Source of the DNA: Methanocorpusculum sp.
Lineage (GTDB): Archaea > Halobacteriota > Methanomicrobia > Methanomicrobiales > Methanocorpusculaceae
Reading direction: 5' to 3'
Assembly: GCA_030539595.1 (NCBI GenBank)
Contig: JAUNXW010000091.1
Coordinates: 1 to 6,995, forward strand
Length of the DNA stretch: 6,995 bases
Positions 1 through 6,210 of this stretch are shown here, one piece after another; position 1 is the stretch's first letter; every line of letters starts with the position of its first letter. Position numbers and translations under genes: made by a program. The notes beneath the pieces were generated by a model. It saw only the letters and a list, made by a program, of their open reading frames with translations. It had not been told where the DNA came from and ran no database searches.

Positions 1-31
1 TTTTCGCGTTATTTCGTGTGTCTTTCGTGGT
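1..31 (-). repeat. Degenerate CACGAA/CGCGAA-type repeat at window edge
   Basis: On the minus strand the first 31 bases show ACCACGAAAG, then ACACGAAATA, then ACGCGAA, each a variant of A-C-[AG]-CGAA. The pattern resembles the ACCGCGAAT...CGCGAAT start of the unit at 5998, suggesting the same loose family of intergenic repeats. The rest of 75-247 shows no gene and no strong structure beyond the small palindrome TCCTATTAGGA at about 89-99. Confidence 0.3.
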
Positions 32-34
32 GTA

Positions 35-74
35 ACGAAATGTGTACACACTGAAGCTGAAAACTTAGTCTAAA
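35..74 (-). repeat. Dispersed 40-bp repeat, copy 1
   Basis: Read on the minus strand, this begins TTTAGACTAAGTTTT and ends ACACATTTCGT. Copy 2 at 6908-6947 on the plus strand matches 30 of 40 positions without gaps, with the two ends best conserved. The two copies therefore face each other across the window. A 15-base partial copy of the first half lies at 5857-5871. Confidence 0.45.
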
Positions 75-233
75 AAACACCGCGTAAGTCCTATTAGGAT
101 TACCGTTCATAAAGCAAATTCAATCCGATGAGTTTCTTGTTATTATCCCTGACGATTTGTTTCTAAAACTTAGAGTTGAGTTGATTAATTAACCGGAAAT
201 CAAAATCTCAATCCATCCAGTCTCTTTTAATTT

Positions 234-350
234 TTATAGACTTATGCTTTGAGTAATAGAGACCGACCCCTTTATTTCCACTGGAACATTCAAAACACAT
301 CCGGAAAAGATGAAAGCTAAATGAGCGCGGTTCACGAGAAAACTTTTCAT
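234..350 (-). CDS. Very small ORF, doubtful
   Basis: A 38-codon frame starting at the ATG at 350, with a good GAGGTG ribosome-binding-like sequence four bases upstream. The peptide begins MKSFLVNRAHLAFIFSGC, a hydrophobic start that superficially resembles a lipoprotein signal. However, its second half reads straight through the left arm of the inverted-repeat element, which makes real coding unlikely. No family is recognised. I keep it only because of the ribosome binding site. Confidence 0.12.
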   Translation of the reverse strand: MKSFLVNRAHLAFIFSGCVLNVPVEIKGSVSITQSISL

Positions 351-578
351 GGTTCACCTCATCATCAAAGTTGAACTCATCTTCTCCTGCAAGTTTTCAT
401 TTTCATTTTTTTCTTTGTTAATTTTTTTAATTTTATAACTACCTAAAGTAAAGTATATATATTAATAAAAATATAAATAACAAATGAATACCTCTACAGG
501 AATTAAAAAAACATTTTTTTGAATTATACCAAAATAAGTTCCAGTGGAAACAAAGGGGTCAGGGTGTATTACATCAAA
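248..578. mobile_element. Possible MITE-like element with imperfect terminal inverted repeats
   Basis: The core arms at 265-287 and 538-560 are reverse complements over 22 of 23 bases; the left arm begins GACCCCTTTATTTCC and ends CACTGGAAC. The similarity continues outward, more weakly and with one indel, to about 248 on the left (TTTGAGTAATA) and 578 on the right (TTTGATGTAATA on the other strand). The interior is AT-rich, with long T and A runs and an AT-rich TATATATA stretch near 454-461. It encodes no transposase. No clear target duplication was found. The GGGGTC at the edges reminded me of ends near REP-associated Y1 transposases, but that is a recollection and not a match I could test. 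Confidence 0.45.
501..525. terminator. A/T hairpin with T-tracts on both strands
   Basis: AATT plus a run of seven A residues, a CA spacer, seven T residues, then G and AATT form an almost symmetrical weak stem with a T-tract on each strand. It could act as a second, backup stop for hem-operon transcripts. It lies inside the inverted-repeat element at 248-578, so it may belong to that element instead. Confidence 0.3.
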
Positions 579-599
579 CACTCTCTACAGAAAATTACA

Positions 600-613
600 C
601 TCCTCCTCCTAAA
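600..613 (-). promoter_or_regulatory. Orphan Shine-Dalgarno sequence after cobA
   Basis: The minus strand reads TTTAGGAGGAGGAGT here, beginning about 24 bases past the cobA stop. It is the strongest ribosome-binding-like sequence in the window. No usable gene follows: the nearest GTG and ATG codons run straight into stops. A GTG at 581 opens only a 39-codon frame that crosses the terminal inverted repeat. It may mark the start of a lost or displaced downstream gene. Confidence 0.35.
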
Positions 614-616
614 TAA

Positions 617-636
617 AATAGATGAATTCTAAAAAA
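617..636 (-). terminator. T-tract directly after cobA
   Basis: The cobA stop TAA is followed without a gap by six T residues on the minus strand (631-636), then by more T-rich sequence (ATTTTATTT). Archaeal RNA polymerase often releases at such T-tracts without a hairpin, so this may be the 3' end of the operon. No strong stem precedes it. Confidence 0.4.
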
Positions 637-1365
637 TTATTCCTTGTATAAACTTACAACCTCTCCGATAACCACAATCGCAGGAGGTCTGAATATAACT
701 TTTTCAGATACTTCTTTCAAATCTTCAAGAGTTGAACAGGTAACCCTCTGATTTTTTCTGAAACCGCTCTCAATAACAGCTATCTTTGTTTCGGGTTTCA
801 TTCCGTTATCGATAAGTAAATCAGAAATCAGAGGGAGATTCTTTACGCCCATATAAATAACAATAGTTCCGGGGCACTTTGCAAGCCATTTCCAGTCCAT
901 TGATGAAACCTCTTTATCCGGATTTTCATGTCCTGTGATAAGCGTAACTGAACTTGCGAAATCTCTGTGAGTTACCGGAATTCCGACACATTCCGGAACT
1001 GCAATCCCGCTTGTGATTCCCGGAATCACCTCAACCTCAATATCATTCTCACGCAGCGTCTCCATCTCCTCCCCTCCCCTTCCGAAAACAAACGGGTCTC
1101 CTCCCTTAAGCCTTACAACATTTCCTCCCTCAAGAGCCTTTTCAACCAGAAGTTTTTCAATATCAGTCTGCTTCATCGTATGATGACCGCCGAATTTTCC
1201 GACATCAATCTTTTCCGCAGAAGCCGGAAGCGAAGAAATAATTTCATCTCCCGGGAGCTGATCGTATAAAATCACATCAGCCTTATCAATGACTTCTCTT
1301 GCCTTTATCGTCAAAAGTCCGAGACCTCCCGGACCTGAACCAACTAAATACACTTTGCCTTTCAT
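637..1365 (-). CDS. cobA: Uroporphyrinogen-III C-methyltransferase (SUMT)
   Basis: Transfers two methyl groups from S-adenosylmethionine to uroporphyrinogen III, giving precorrin-2, the precursor of F430, cobamides, sirohaem and, through the Ahb route, haem. The 242 residues match a stand-alone SUMT rather than the CysG fusion, since no dehydrogenase or ferrochelatase domain is attached. Visible motifs in order: VYLVGSGPGGLGLLT (5-19), the N-terminal strand and glycine loop; VILYDQL (31-37); VGKFGGHHTMKQ (55-66); VVRLKGGDPFVFGRGGEE (83-100) with Asp90; VIPGITSGIAVP (113-124); GIPVTHRD (128-135); and LITGHE (142-147). The start ATG overlaps the hemC TGA (ATGA), and GGAGAT six bases upstream is a good ribosome binding site. 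It is the last gene of the operon. Its TAA is followed at once by six T residues. Confidence 0.96.
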   Translation of the reverse strand: MKGKVYLVGSGPGGLGLLTIKAREVIDKADVILYDQLPGDEIISSLPASAEKIDVGKFGGHHTMKQTDIEKLLVEKALEGGNVVRLKGGDPFVFGRGGEEMETLRENDIEVEVIPGITSGIAVPECVGIPVTHRDFASSVTLITGHENPDKEVSSMDWKWLAKCPGTIVIYMGVKNLPLISDLLIDNGMKPETKIAVIESGFRKNQRVTCSTLEDLKEVSEKVIFRPPAIVVIGEVVSLYKE

Positions 1366-2258
1366 TTCAAATCTCCGCAGACCGCTTTTGCCTCAGCAAT
1401 TAAATCCCAAGCCTCATCTTTTAAGTTTTGACCTATCTCTCTTGCCTCCTCAATTGAATTTACTTCTGCTGAAACCCTCTCGGTTTTTGAACCGTCGAGC
1501 GAGAGAATTTCTGCGGTGAGCTGACCCCTCAGGCAATAAATTCCCTGAGGAATAAAACACCCTCCGCCGATTTCTTCCATCACAGCTCTTTCCATCATCG
1601 TATCGTATGCGGAAAGCCCGTCGTTTAAAAGACCTGCGGCTTCGTAAATTTCCGGAGAATCGCAGCATACAACAGCAACAGTTCCCTGATTTGGCGCGGG
1701 AACGAAATCATTTGCCGAAAGCCTGAAACCATTCTCGCGGTAATTCATTCTCACAAGACCCGCTTCTGCAAGTAAAATTGCTTCAAACTCGCCCGCTTTA
1801 AGCTTCGCAAGTCTGGTATCAATATTTCCTCTGAGCGATTTTATCTCAATACCTTTTGTATCGCGATAATATCTCATAAGCTGTGCTTTTCTTCTGAGGC
1901 TTGAAGTTCCGATAACGGAAAGTTCCGTCATTGGTTTATTCGTCACCATATAATCATAAGGCGGGTCTCTTTTTAAAATTGCAGCCGTTATTATTCCGTC
2001 AGGTCTGTAGGTTGGAATATCTTTCATACTGTGAACCGCCATATCAATTTCTCCAAAAAGAATTGCGTTGTCGAGTTCTCGAACAAATACTCCGTAGCTT
2101 CCTATTTGGTGAAGTCCCCTATCAGTTACCGCGTCGCCTTTGGTTTTTATAATTTTGACCTCGGTCTTGAAACCGAGCTCGGAAAGAAGCGAGACGACTT
2201 TATTCGTCTGAGCCAAAGCGAGTTTACTTCCGCGTGTTCCGATTTTTATTACAGACAT
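1362..2258 (-). CDS. hemC: Hydroxymethylbilane synthase (porphobilinogen deaminase)
   Basis: Polymerises four porphobilinogen units into linear hydroxymethylbilane, using a covalent dipyrromethane cofactor. The 298 residues are normal length. Domain 1 starts with IKIGTRGSKLALAQT (4-18). Catalytic Asp80 is in AVHSMKDIPT. Substrate-binding arginines lie in GTSSLRRKAQL (117-127) and LRGNIDTRLAKL (142-153). PAPNQGTVAV (187-196) corresponds to the usual PAPGQGALAV. The cofactor-carrying cysteine is Cys234 in GGGCFIPQG. The start ATG lies inside the last codons of hemL (overlap ATGTCTGTAA, 10 bases) with only a weak Shine-Dalgarno, so translation probably depends on coupling to hemL. The TGA stop overlaps the cobA ATG. 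The product needs HemD to become uroporphyrinogen III, and no hemD is present in this window. Confidence 0.97.
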   Translation of the reverse strand: MSVIKIGTRGSKLALAQTNKVVSLLSELGFKTEVKIIKTKGDAVTDRGLHQIGSYGVFVRELDNAILFGEIDMAVHSMKDIPTYRPDGIITAAILKRDPPYDYMVTNKPMTELSVIGTSSLRRKAQLMRYYRDTKGIEIKSLRGNIDTRLAKLKAGEFEAILLAEAGLVRMNYRENGFRLSANDFVPAPNQGTVAVVCCDSPEIYEAAGLLNDGLSAYDTMMERAVMEEIGGGCFIPQGIYCLRGQLTAEILSLDGSKTERVSAEVNSIEEAREIGQNLKDEAWDLIAEAKAVCGDLK

Positions 2259-3490
2259 GTCTCGTAGACCTTACAGATTTTATCGACTTCTTCTTTTTCG
2301 TGCGCGAACGAAAGGAAGTTGGTTTCAAACTGCGACGGCGGAATAAAAACCCCCGAAGCAAGAGCTTTTCTGAAAAATTTCGTGAATGCTTCCGTGTTAC
2401 ATTCTTTTGCCTCGCGGTAATTCTGCGGGGCTTCGTTTCTGAAGAAGAATTTAAACATTGAGCCTTCAAAGACAAAAGCTCCGCTCGCTTGAGAGGGGAT
2501 GCTTTCTGCGATTCTTTTTACGTTATCCTCAGTTTTTGTGTAGAGTTTTTCATTCTCATGCAGATATTTGTTTACCGCAATGCCTGCTGCCATTGTCAGC
2601 GGATTTGCGTTGAATGTTCCGGCATTATAAACCGCACCCGCAGGAGAAATATTATTCATAATCTCGCGGCTTGCTCCGAAAACTCCAATAGGAAATCCTC
2701 CGCCGGCAATTTTTCCAAGAGTTGTTATATCGGGTTTCACACCGTATTTTACCTGAGCGCCGCCGATTCCAAGCCTGTAGCCTGTTATTACCTCATCGAA
2801 GATGAGTAAAACATCATGGGCTTTTGTAATCTCCCGCACGTCTTTTAAGTAATTTTTCTTAGGTCTAATAGGACCTATGTTTCCAAGGACAGGCTCAATA
2901 ATAAGCGCGGCTGTGTTTTTATTTTTTGAAAGAACTTCTTCGAGAGCCTCGCAGTCGTTGTATGGAATCTGCATCGTATGCGATGCTACATCATTTGGAA
3001 CACCCGCAGAGTCTGGTGTTTCGTGAGTTGTTGCCCCGCTTCCGGCTGCAATAAGCACTGCATCATGAGCTCCGTGAAAACCTCCCTCGATTTTTACGAT
3101 GTCGGTTTTTCCCGTAAATCCTCTGGCAAGCCGAATTGCAGCCATTGTCGCCTCAGTTCCCGTAGAAACGAAGCGAACCATATCTATTGAAGGATGGTCT
3201 CCTGCTATTCTTTTGGCAAGGTCAAGCTCAAGCTCTGTTGGAGTTCCAAAAAGCCAGCCTTTTTCAAGTTGATTTGCTGCGGCTTTTTTCACGGTTTCAT
3301 TCTGATGACCGAGAAGCAGAGGTCCGTAGCCCAAACAGCAGTCAACGAGTTTTTCTCCGTCGACGGTTTCAAGAACCGCTCCTTTCGCTGATTTCACATA
3401 GAAAGGATACGGCTTTATTGCCCTGACGGGGCTTGAAACTCCGCCCGGAAGCAGATTCTTTGCTTCTGCGAAAAGTTCTTCGGATTTCAT
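2249..3490 (-). CDS. hemL: Glutamate-1-semialdehyde 2,1-aminomutase
   Basis: A PLP enzyme that moves the amino group of glutamate-1-semialdehyde to give 5-aminolevulinate, directly downstream of HemA in the pathway. The 413 residues cover the full class-III aminotransferase fold. Visible landmarks are PGGVSSPVRA at 15-24, the FVSTGTEATMAAIRLAR phosphate-binding region (107-123), GGFHGAHDA (136-144) with the GSGATT gating loop (150-155), and FDEVITGYR (231-239), whose Asp232 should contact the PLP ring nitrogen. Lys260 in TTLGKIAGGGFPIG is the expected Schiff-base lysine, and GTFNANPLTMAAG is at 291-303. The start ATG overlaps the hemB stop (ATGA); GGGGTGG a few bases upstream can act as ribosome binding site. 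Its 3' end overlaps hemC by 10 bases. The match is close enough that another class-III aminotransferase is unlikely, and the context settles it. Confidence 0.97.
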   Translation of the reverse strand: MKSEELFAEAKNLLPGGVSSPVRAIKPYPFYVKSAKGAVLETVDGEKLVDCCLGYGPLLLGHQNETVKKAAANQLEKGWLFGTPTELELDLAKRIAGDHPSIDMVRFVSTGTEATMAAIRLARGFTGKTDIVKIEGGFHGAHDAVLIAAGSGATTHETPDSAGVPNDVASHTMQIPYNDCEALEEVLSKNKNTAALIIEPVLGNIGPIRPKKNYLKDVREITKAHDVLLIFDEVITGYRLGIGGAQVKYGVKPDITTLGKIAGGGFPIGVFGASREIMNNISPAGAVYNAGTFNANPLTMAAGIAVNKYLHENEKLYTKTEDNVKRIAESIPSQASGAFVFEGSMFKFFFRNEAPQNYREAKECNTEAFTKFFRKALASGVFIPPSQFETNFLSFAHEKEEVDKICKVYETCL

Positions 3491-4461
3491 TTAAGCCACC
3501 CCACTAAGTCTCTTGTATAATATGTTATAATCAAATCAGCACCCGCACGTTTTATTGAAGTCATTGCCTCAAGAACAATTTTTTTCTCATCAATCCATCC
3601 GTTAATAGCGGCGGCTTTAATCATTGAGTATTCGCCCGAAACATGATAAGCCGCAACAGGTAAGCCGAGGCTTTTAACATCAGCGACGACGTCGAGGTAA
3701 AATGTCGCAGGCTTCACCATCAAAATATCCGCTCCCTCTGAAACGTCCTCTTCGCTTTCACGGAAAGCCTCGCGGGCGTTTGCGGGATTCATCTGATACG
3801 TTTTTCTGTCGCCGAAAGAAAATCCAGAGTCGGCTGCTTCTCTGAAAGGTCCGTAAAGGGCTGAGGCAAATTTGCTACTGTAAGACATTATGGGTGTGTT
3901 TGAAAAACCCGCTTCGTCAAGTTTTTTTCGGATAAAAGAAATCATTCCGTCAAGCATACAGCTTGGGGCAACGATATCTGCGCCGGCTTTTGCGTGGCTT
4001 ACTGCAATTTTTCCGATGAGTTCAAGAGATTTGTCGTTATCCAAATCAGGTCCGTCGCAGGTTTTTGAAATTATACCGCAGTGCCCGTGCGAAGTGTATT
4101 CGCAGGCGCAGACATCAGTTATAACAACTAAAGCCGGAGCAGTTTTTTTCATTTCGCAAACCGCAGTCTGAATCACTCCGTTTTCAGCAAACGCACCCGA
4201 AGCGCATTCATCTTTTTCGCTTGGGATACCGAATAAAATCACAGAGCGGACGCCTTCTGCTGCAAGTTCTTTTGCAAGCGAACCCGCTTCTCTTAACGGG
4301 TATCTGAACTGCCCGGGCATTGAATTTATTTGAGAACGTTCTTTGGCTGTTTCGTCAAAAAAAATCGGCATTATGAAATCTTCTGCATTCAAACGCGTCT
4401 CTGTGAATAAATCACGAAGAACGCCTCTTCTGAGCCTTCTGAATCTTGTTTCAGGATACAT
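3487..4461 (-). CDS. hemB: Delta-aminolevulinic acid dehydratase (porphobilinogen synthase)
   Basis: Condenses two 5-aminolevulinate molecules into porphobilinogen. The 324-residue protein is full length for the family. It opens with MYPETRFRRLRR, the usual N-terminal arm. The zinc-type cysteine motif is present, DVCACEYTSHGHCG, with Cys118, Cys120 and Cys128, which argues for a Zn-dependent enzyme. The two Schiff-base lysines are visible: Lys197 in MSYSSKFAS and Lys250 in ILMVKPA. AYHVSGEYSMIK (271-282) and the C-terminal ITYYTRDLVGWL are also typical. One oddity is APSCMLDG at 165-172: animal and many bacterial enzymes read APSDMMDG, so an Asp position is Cys here. The start ATG immediately follows the hemA stop. 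AAGAGGT upstream, inside hemA, can serve as ribosome binding site, so the two genes are probably translationally coupled. Its TGA stop overlaps the hemL ATG by 4 bases. Confidence 0.97.
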   Translation of the reverse strand: MYPETRFRRLRRGVLRDLFTETRLNAEDFIMPIFFDETAKERSQINSMPGQFRYPLREAGSLAKELAAEGVRSVILFGIPSEKDECASGAFAENGVIQTAVCEMKKTAPALVVITDVCACEYTSHGHCGIISKTCDGPDLDNDKSLELIGKIAVSHAKAGADIVAPSCMLDGMISFIRKKLDEAGFSNTPIMSYSSKFASALYGPFREAADSGFSFGDRKTYQMNPANAREAFRESEEDVSEGADILMVKPATFYLDVVADVKSLGLPVAAYHVSGEYSMIKAAAINGWIDEKKIVLEAMTSIKRAGADLIITYYTRDLVGWLK

Positions 4462-5712
4462 TTAGTTACAACCTCTTGTTATTTTATCCACAACTTCTCT
4501 TGCGGCGGATACATCTTTTTCTTCCGCGGTTCTGCGAATTGCCGAACCTGCGTCCTCAAGTAATTTTTTTGTGAGAGAGCAGGTAAGGTCATTGATTATT
4601 TTTTCAGCGTCAGCCCCGTTTTCAAGTTTTTTTACGGCTTTTTCAAGTTCGCGTTTTCTTATGTCCTCAGCCCATGAGTATAACTCGGCAAGTACATCTC
4701 CTGCGGCTGTTTTGTTGATGAGTTTTACAAACTCGGGCAGATACTCTTCGATGATTTCTTCGGCGTGTTTTTTTTCGGCTGCTCTGCTGTTCAGGTTCTG
4801 TTTTGAGATTCCTTTAAGGTCGTCGATTGTGAAAAGATTCACTCCGGCAATTTCGGCGCAGGATTTTTCAACGTCGCAGGGTTGTGCGATGTCAATTATA
4901 ATGAGTTTTCGCGGGGCTTCATCGAGAGGCCAGAATCTGTCTTCCATGATTTCTGAAAGCCTTTCGGCTTTTATTATTTCATGCGGTGCTGAGGTGCATG
5001 AAATTACGACGTCTGAAAGACCGATACATGAGTAGAGCTGGTCTAAGTGCATTGCGCGGCCGCCGATTTCATCTGCGAGCCTGACTGCGTTTTCGTAGGT
5101 TCTGTTTGTTACGTAAATTGCCCGCAGGTGTTTTTCCGCAAGTGATTTTGTGACGAGCTTTCCCATTTCTCCGCCTCCGACTACGAGGATGTTTTTGCCG
5201 TCGAGGTCGCCTAAAAGTTTTTCTGCGAGTAAAACCGCAGCAGAGCCTATGGAAACAGCCCCTTTGTTTATTTTTGTGCTGGAGCGGATTCTTACACCAA
5301 GTCTTATTGCTGCGTTTACCGATTGCGAAACTACGCAGTCGGAGGCTTTAGCGTCTTCGGAGATTAGCAGGGCGTTCTTTAGTTGTCCGAGAATCTGGTC
5401 TTCTCCGACGATTAAGGATTCTGTTCCCGCGGCAAGTTTTGATAGGTGAAGGAGAGCGCCTTCGTCTTCGAAGAAGATGAAGCCGCTTCTGTTTTCTTTT
5501 TTTAAGAATTCGGCGAGTTTGTTTTTACTTCCGTGCACGAGAATTTCAACGCGGTTGCAGGTCTGAAGAAGGATTATTCCTTCGAAATTTTCTTTGGCTT
5601 TTTTAAGAAATGCGGTCTCGTCTTCGAATCTTGCTTTTGATAGCTCCGACTGGTCGTGATTTTTGTGGTCGAAGGAGGCAAGGGCAAGTTTTACACGCAG
5701 AGAGTCTGACAT
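4462..5712 (-). CDS. hemA: Glutamyl-tRNA reductase
   Basis: First committed enzyme of C5 tetrapyrrole synthesis: it reduces the glutamyl group of Glu-tRNA(Glu) with NADPH to glutamate-1-semialdehyde, in the cytosol. Counting from the chosen start (416 residues), the catalytic domain holds the nucleophile Cys52 in LLQTCNRVE, and His89 in a LLHLSKLAAGTESL stretch leading to the signature GEDQILGQ (103-110). KINKGAVSIGSAAV (147-160) follows. The NADPH Rossmann loop VVGGGEMG is at 177-184, and VTNRTYENA at 201-209. The C-terminal part (about 316-400) is helical and charged, as expected for the dimerisation domain. I chose the ATG at 5712 because the family core (LALASFDHK) starts just inside it and a TATA-like box lies 33-42 bases upstream. 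A TTG at 5781 would add 23 residues over that box. No Shine-Dalgarno is seen, so a very short leader is likely. It is the first gene of the operon; its TAA directly abuts the hemB ATG. Confidence 0.96.
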   Translation of the reverse strand: MSDSLRVKLALASFDHKNHDQSELSKARFEDETAFLKKAKENFEGIILLQTCNRVEILVHGSKNKLAEFLKKENRSGFIFFEDEGALLHLSKLAAGTESLIVGEDQILGQLKNALLISEDAKASDCVVSQSVNAAIRLGVRIRSSTKINKGAVSIGSAAVLLAEKLLGDLDGKNILVVGGGEMGKLVTKSLAEKHLRAIYVTNRTYENAVRLADEIGGRAMHLDQLYSCIGLSDVVISCTSAPHEIIKAERLSEIMEDRFWPLDEAPRKLIIIDIAQPCDVEKSCAEIAGVNLFTIDDLKGISKQNLNSRAAEKKHAEEIIEEYLPEFVKLINKTAAGDVLAELYSWAEDIRKRELEKAVKKLENGADAEKIINDLTCSLTKKLLEDAGSAIRRTAEEKDVSAAREVVDKITRGCN

Positions 5713-5721
5713 TTTTTTATT

Positions 5722-5758
5722 AATTAATCTGTTTGTTTCATACTTTAATATATGTTTT
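5722..5758 (-). promoter_or_regulatory. Likely archaeal promoter of the hemA-hemB-hemL-hemC-cobA operon
   Basis: On the minus strand an A-rich stretch leads into CATATATTAA (5754-5745), a fair archaeal TATA box. With the usual spacing of about 25 bases, transcription would begin near 5724, about a dozen bases before the hemA ATG at 5712. That leaves no room for a Shine-Dalgarno, and none is seen. A 10-bp palindrome, ATTAATTAAT, falls at 5719-5728, close to the predicted start site, and could be an operator or simply AT-rich promoter DNA. The box position is an inference from spacing and composition. Confidence 0.5.
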
Positions 5759-5782
5759 TCATACTGAGAAAGTCTGTTCAAT

Positions 5783-5831
5783 GCGGAAACCTTTGGGTTT
5801 CTCAGCCGAGCAAAGAGAATGTTTGCGAATC
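5783..5831. repeat. Two-hairpin structured repeat, copy A
   Basis: A 49-base unit matching 5937-5985 at 36 of 49 positions without gaps. Hairpin 1 is GAAACC-TTTG-GGTTTC. Hairpin 2 is CAAAGA-GAA-TGTTTG with one G-G mismatch in the stem. A conserved linker TCAG[CT]CGAG joins them. It sits about 30 bases upstream of the TATA-like box of hemA. Its function is unknown; it could be a REP-like mobile repeat or a structured RNA. Confidence 0.6.
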
Positions 5832-5856
5832 TTTGATTTGTACTGCATCGAAAAGA

Positions 5857-5871
5857 TTTAGACTAAGTTTT
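5857..5871 (+). repeat. Partial copy of the dispersed repeat
   Basis: TTTAGACTAAGTTTT is identical to the first 15 bases of the copy at 35-74 and differs by one base from that at 6908. With copy 2 it also shares four bases before (AAGA). Similarity stops after the T run. It lies between the two two-hairpin repeats. Confidence 0.4.
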
Positions 5872-5910
5872 TGCTCTTCTTATGTTTTATAAGAAAAAGA
5901 AACCGCGAAC

Positions 5911-5927
5911 GCAAACTGAAAGTTTGC
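5911..5927. repeat. GAA-triloop hairpin
   Basis: GCAAACT-GAA-AGTTTGC is a perfect 7-bp stem with a GAA loop. It lies between the two copies of the two-hairpin repeat and shares its loop type with their second hairpins. Confidence 0.5.
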
Positions 5928-5936
5928 TAAGTTAAG

Positions 5937-5985
5937 ACGGAGACCTTTAGGTCTCTCAGTCGAGCAAGTCGAAGACTTGTGAAGC
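5937..5985. repeat. Two-hairpin structured repeat, copy B
   Basis: Second copy of the 49-base unit. Hairpin 1 is GAGACC-TTTA-GGTCTC and hairpin 2 is CAAGTC-GAA-GACTTG, both perfect. Compared with copy A, three stem positions have changed on both sides so that pairing is kept (A-T to G-C in hairpin 1; two A-T to G-C or C-G pairs in hairpin 2). This is good evidence that the fold, not the sequence, is maintained. Confidence 0.6.
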
Positions 5986-5997
5986 TCAATAAATTGA

Positions 5998-6100
5998 ACC
6001 GCGAATCTCGCGAATCTCGCACTTCGTGCTCCGCGAATGCCTTTTCTTAACGTCGCTCTCCTAAACTCTTCGAGTTTACTCGTCGCTCTCGCGACCGCGA
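5998..6100 (+). repeat. About 100-bp repeat unit, left copy of an inverted pair
   Basis: The first 39 bases (5998-6036) are the reverse complement of 6265-6303 at 38 of 39 positions. They include ACCGCGAAT and the hairpin GCAC-TTC-GTGC at 6019-6029. The inner end (6079-6099) pairs with 6212-6232 with two mismatches and reads CTCGTCGCTCTCGCGA. Between these blocks the left copy has the hairpin TAAACTC-TTC-GAGTTTA (6062-6078). No protein is encoded. It looks like an intergenic REP-type element. Confidence 0.6.
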
Positions 6101-6111
6101 CTAAAAAGGCT

Positions 6112-6134
6112 GAGGCGCTGTTTGCGCCTCTTTT
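6112..6134. terminator. GC-rich hairpin with T-tracts, possible bidirectional terminator
   Basis: GAGGCGC-TGTTT-GCGCCTC is a perfect 7-bp GC-rich stem (6112-6130), followed by TTTT on the plus strand and, on the minus strand, by AGCCTTTTTAG. It is placed between the two inverted ~100-bp units. It could stop read-through from the flavodoxin-like gene toward hemA, or may be the apex of the inverted pair. Confidence 0.45.
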
Positions 6135-6210
6135 CTATGTATTCTTGTGAATTTTAGACAAGATAAATTTAATTTGAGCGGCGCTAAAAACACCGTCTCA
6201 GCAATCGCCG

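Noticed and set aside
462..581. 39-codon GTG-started frame downstream of the orphan Shine-Dalgarno
   Set aside because: The GTG is about 18 bases from the ribosome binding site, the frame crosses a terminal inverted repeat and AT-rich low-complexity DNA, and no domain is visible.
1..636. Remnant of hemD or another protein gene
   Set aside because: Reading the minus strand gives only short frames broken by stops, with no recognisable HemD motif.
2224..2475. Minus-strand 83-codon frame across the hemL/hemC junction
   Set aside because: It is out of frame with two well-supported genes and is very rich in Arg, Lys and Ser, as expected of a shadow frame.
4571..5035. Plus-strand 154-codon open frame
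   Set aside because: It lies entirely antisense to hemA, is rich in Ser and Phe as expected from the complement of a Glu/Lys-rich gene, and resembles no family.
5713..5781. Longer hemA from a TTG at 5781
   Set aside because: The extra 23 residues do not resemble the family N-terminus and would contain the probable TATA box; the ATG at 5712 is better placed.
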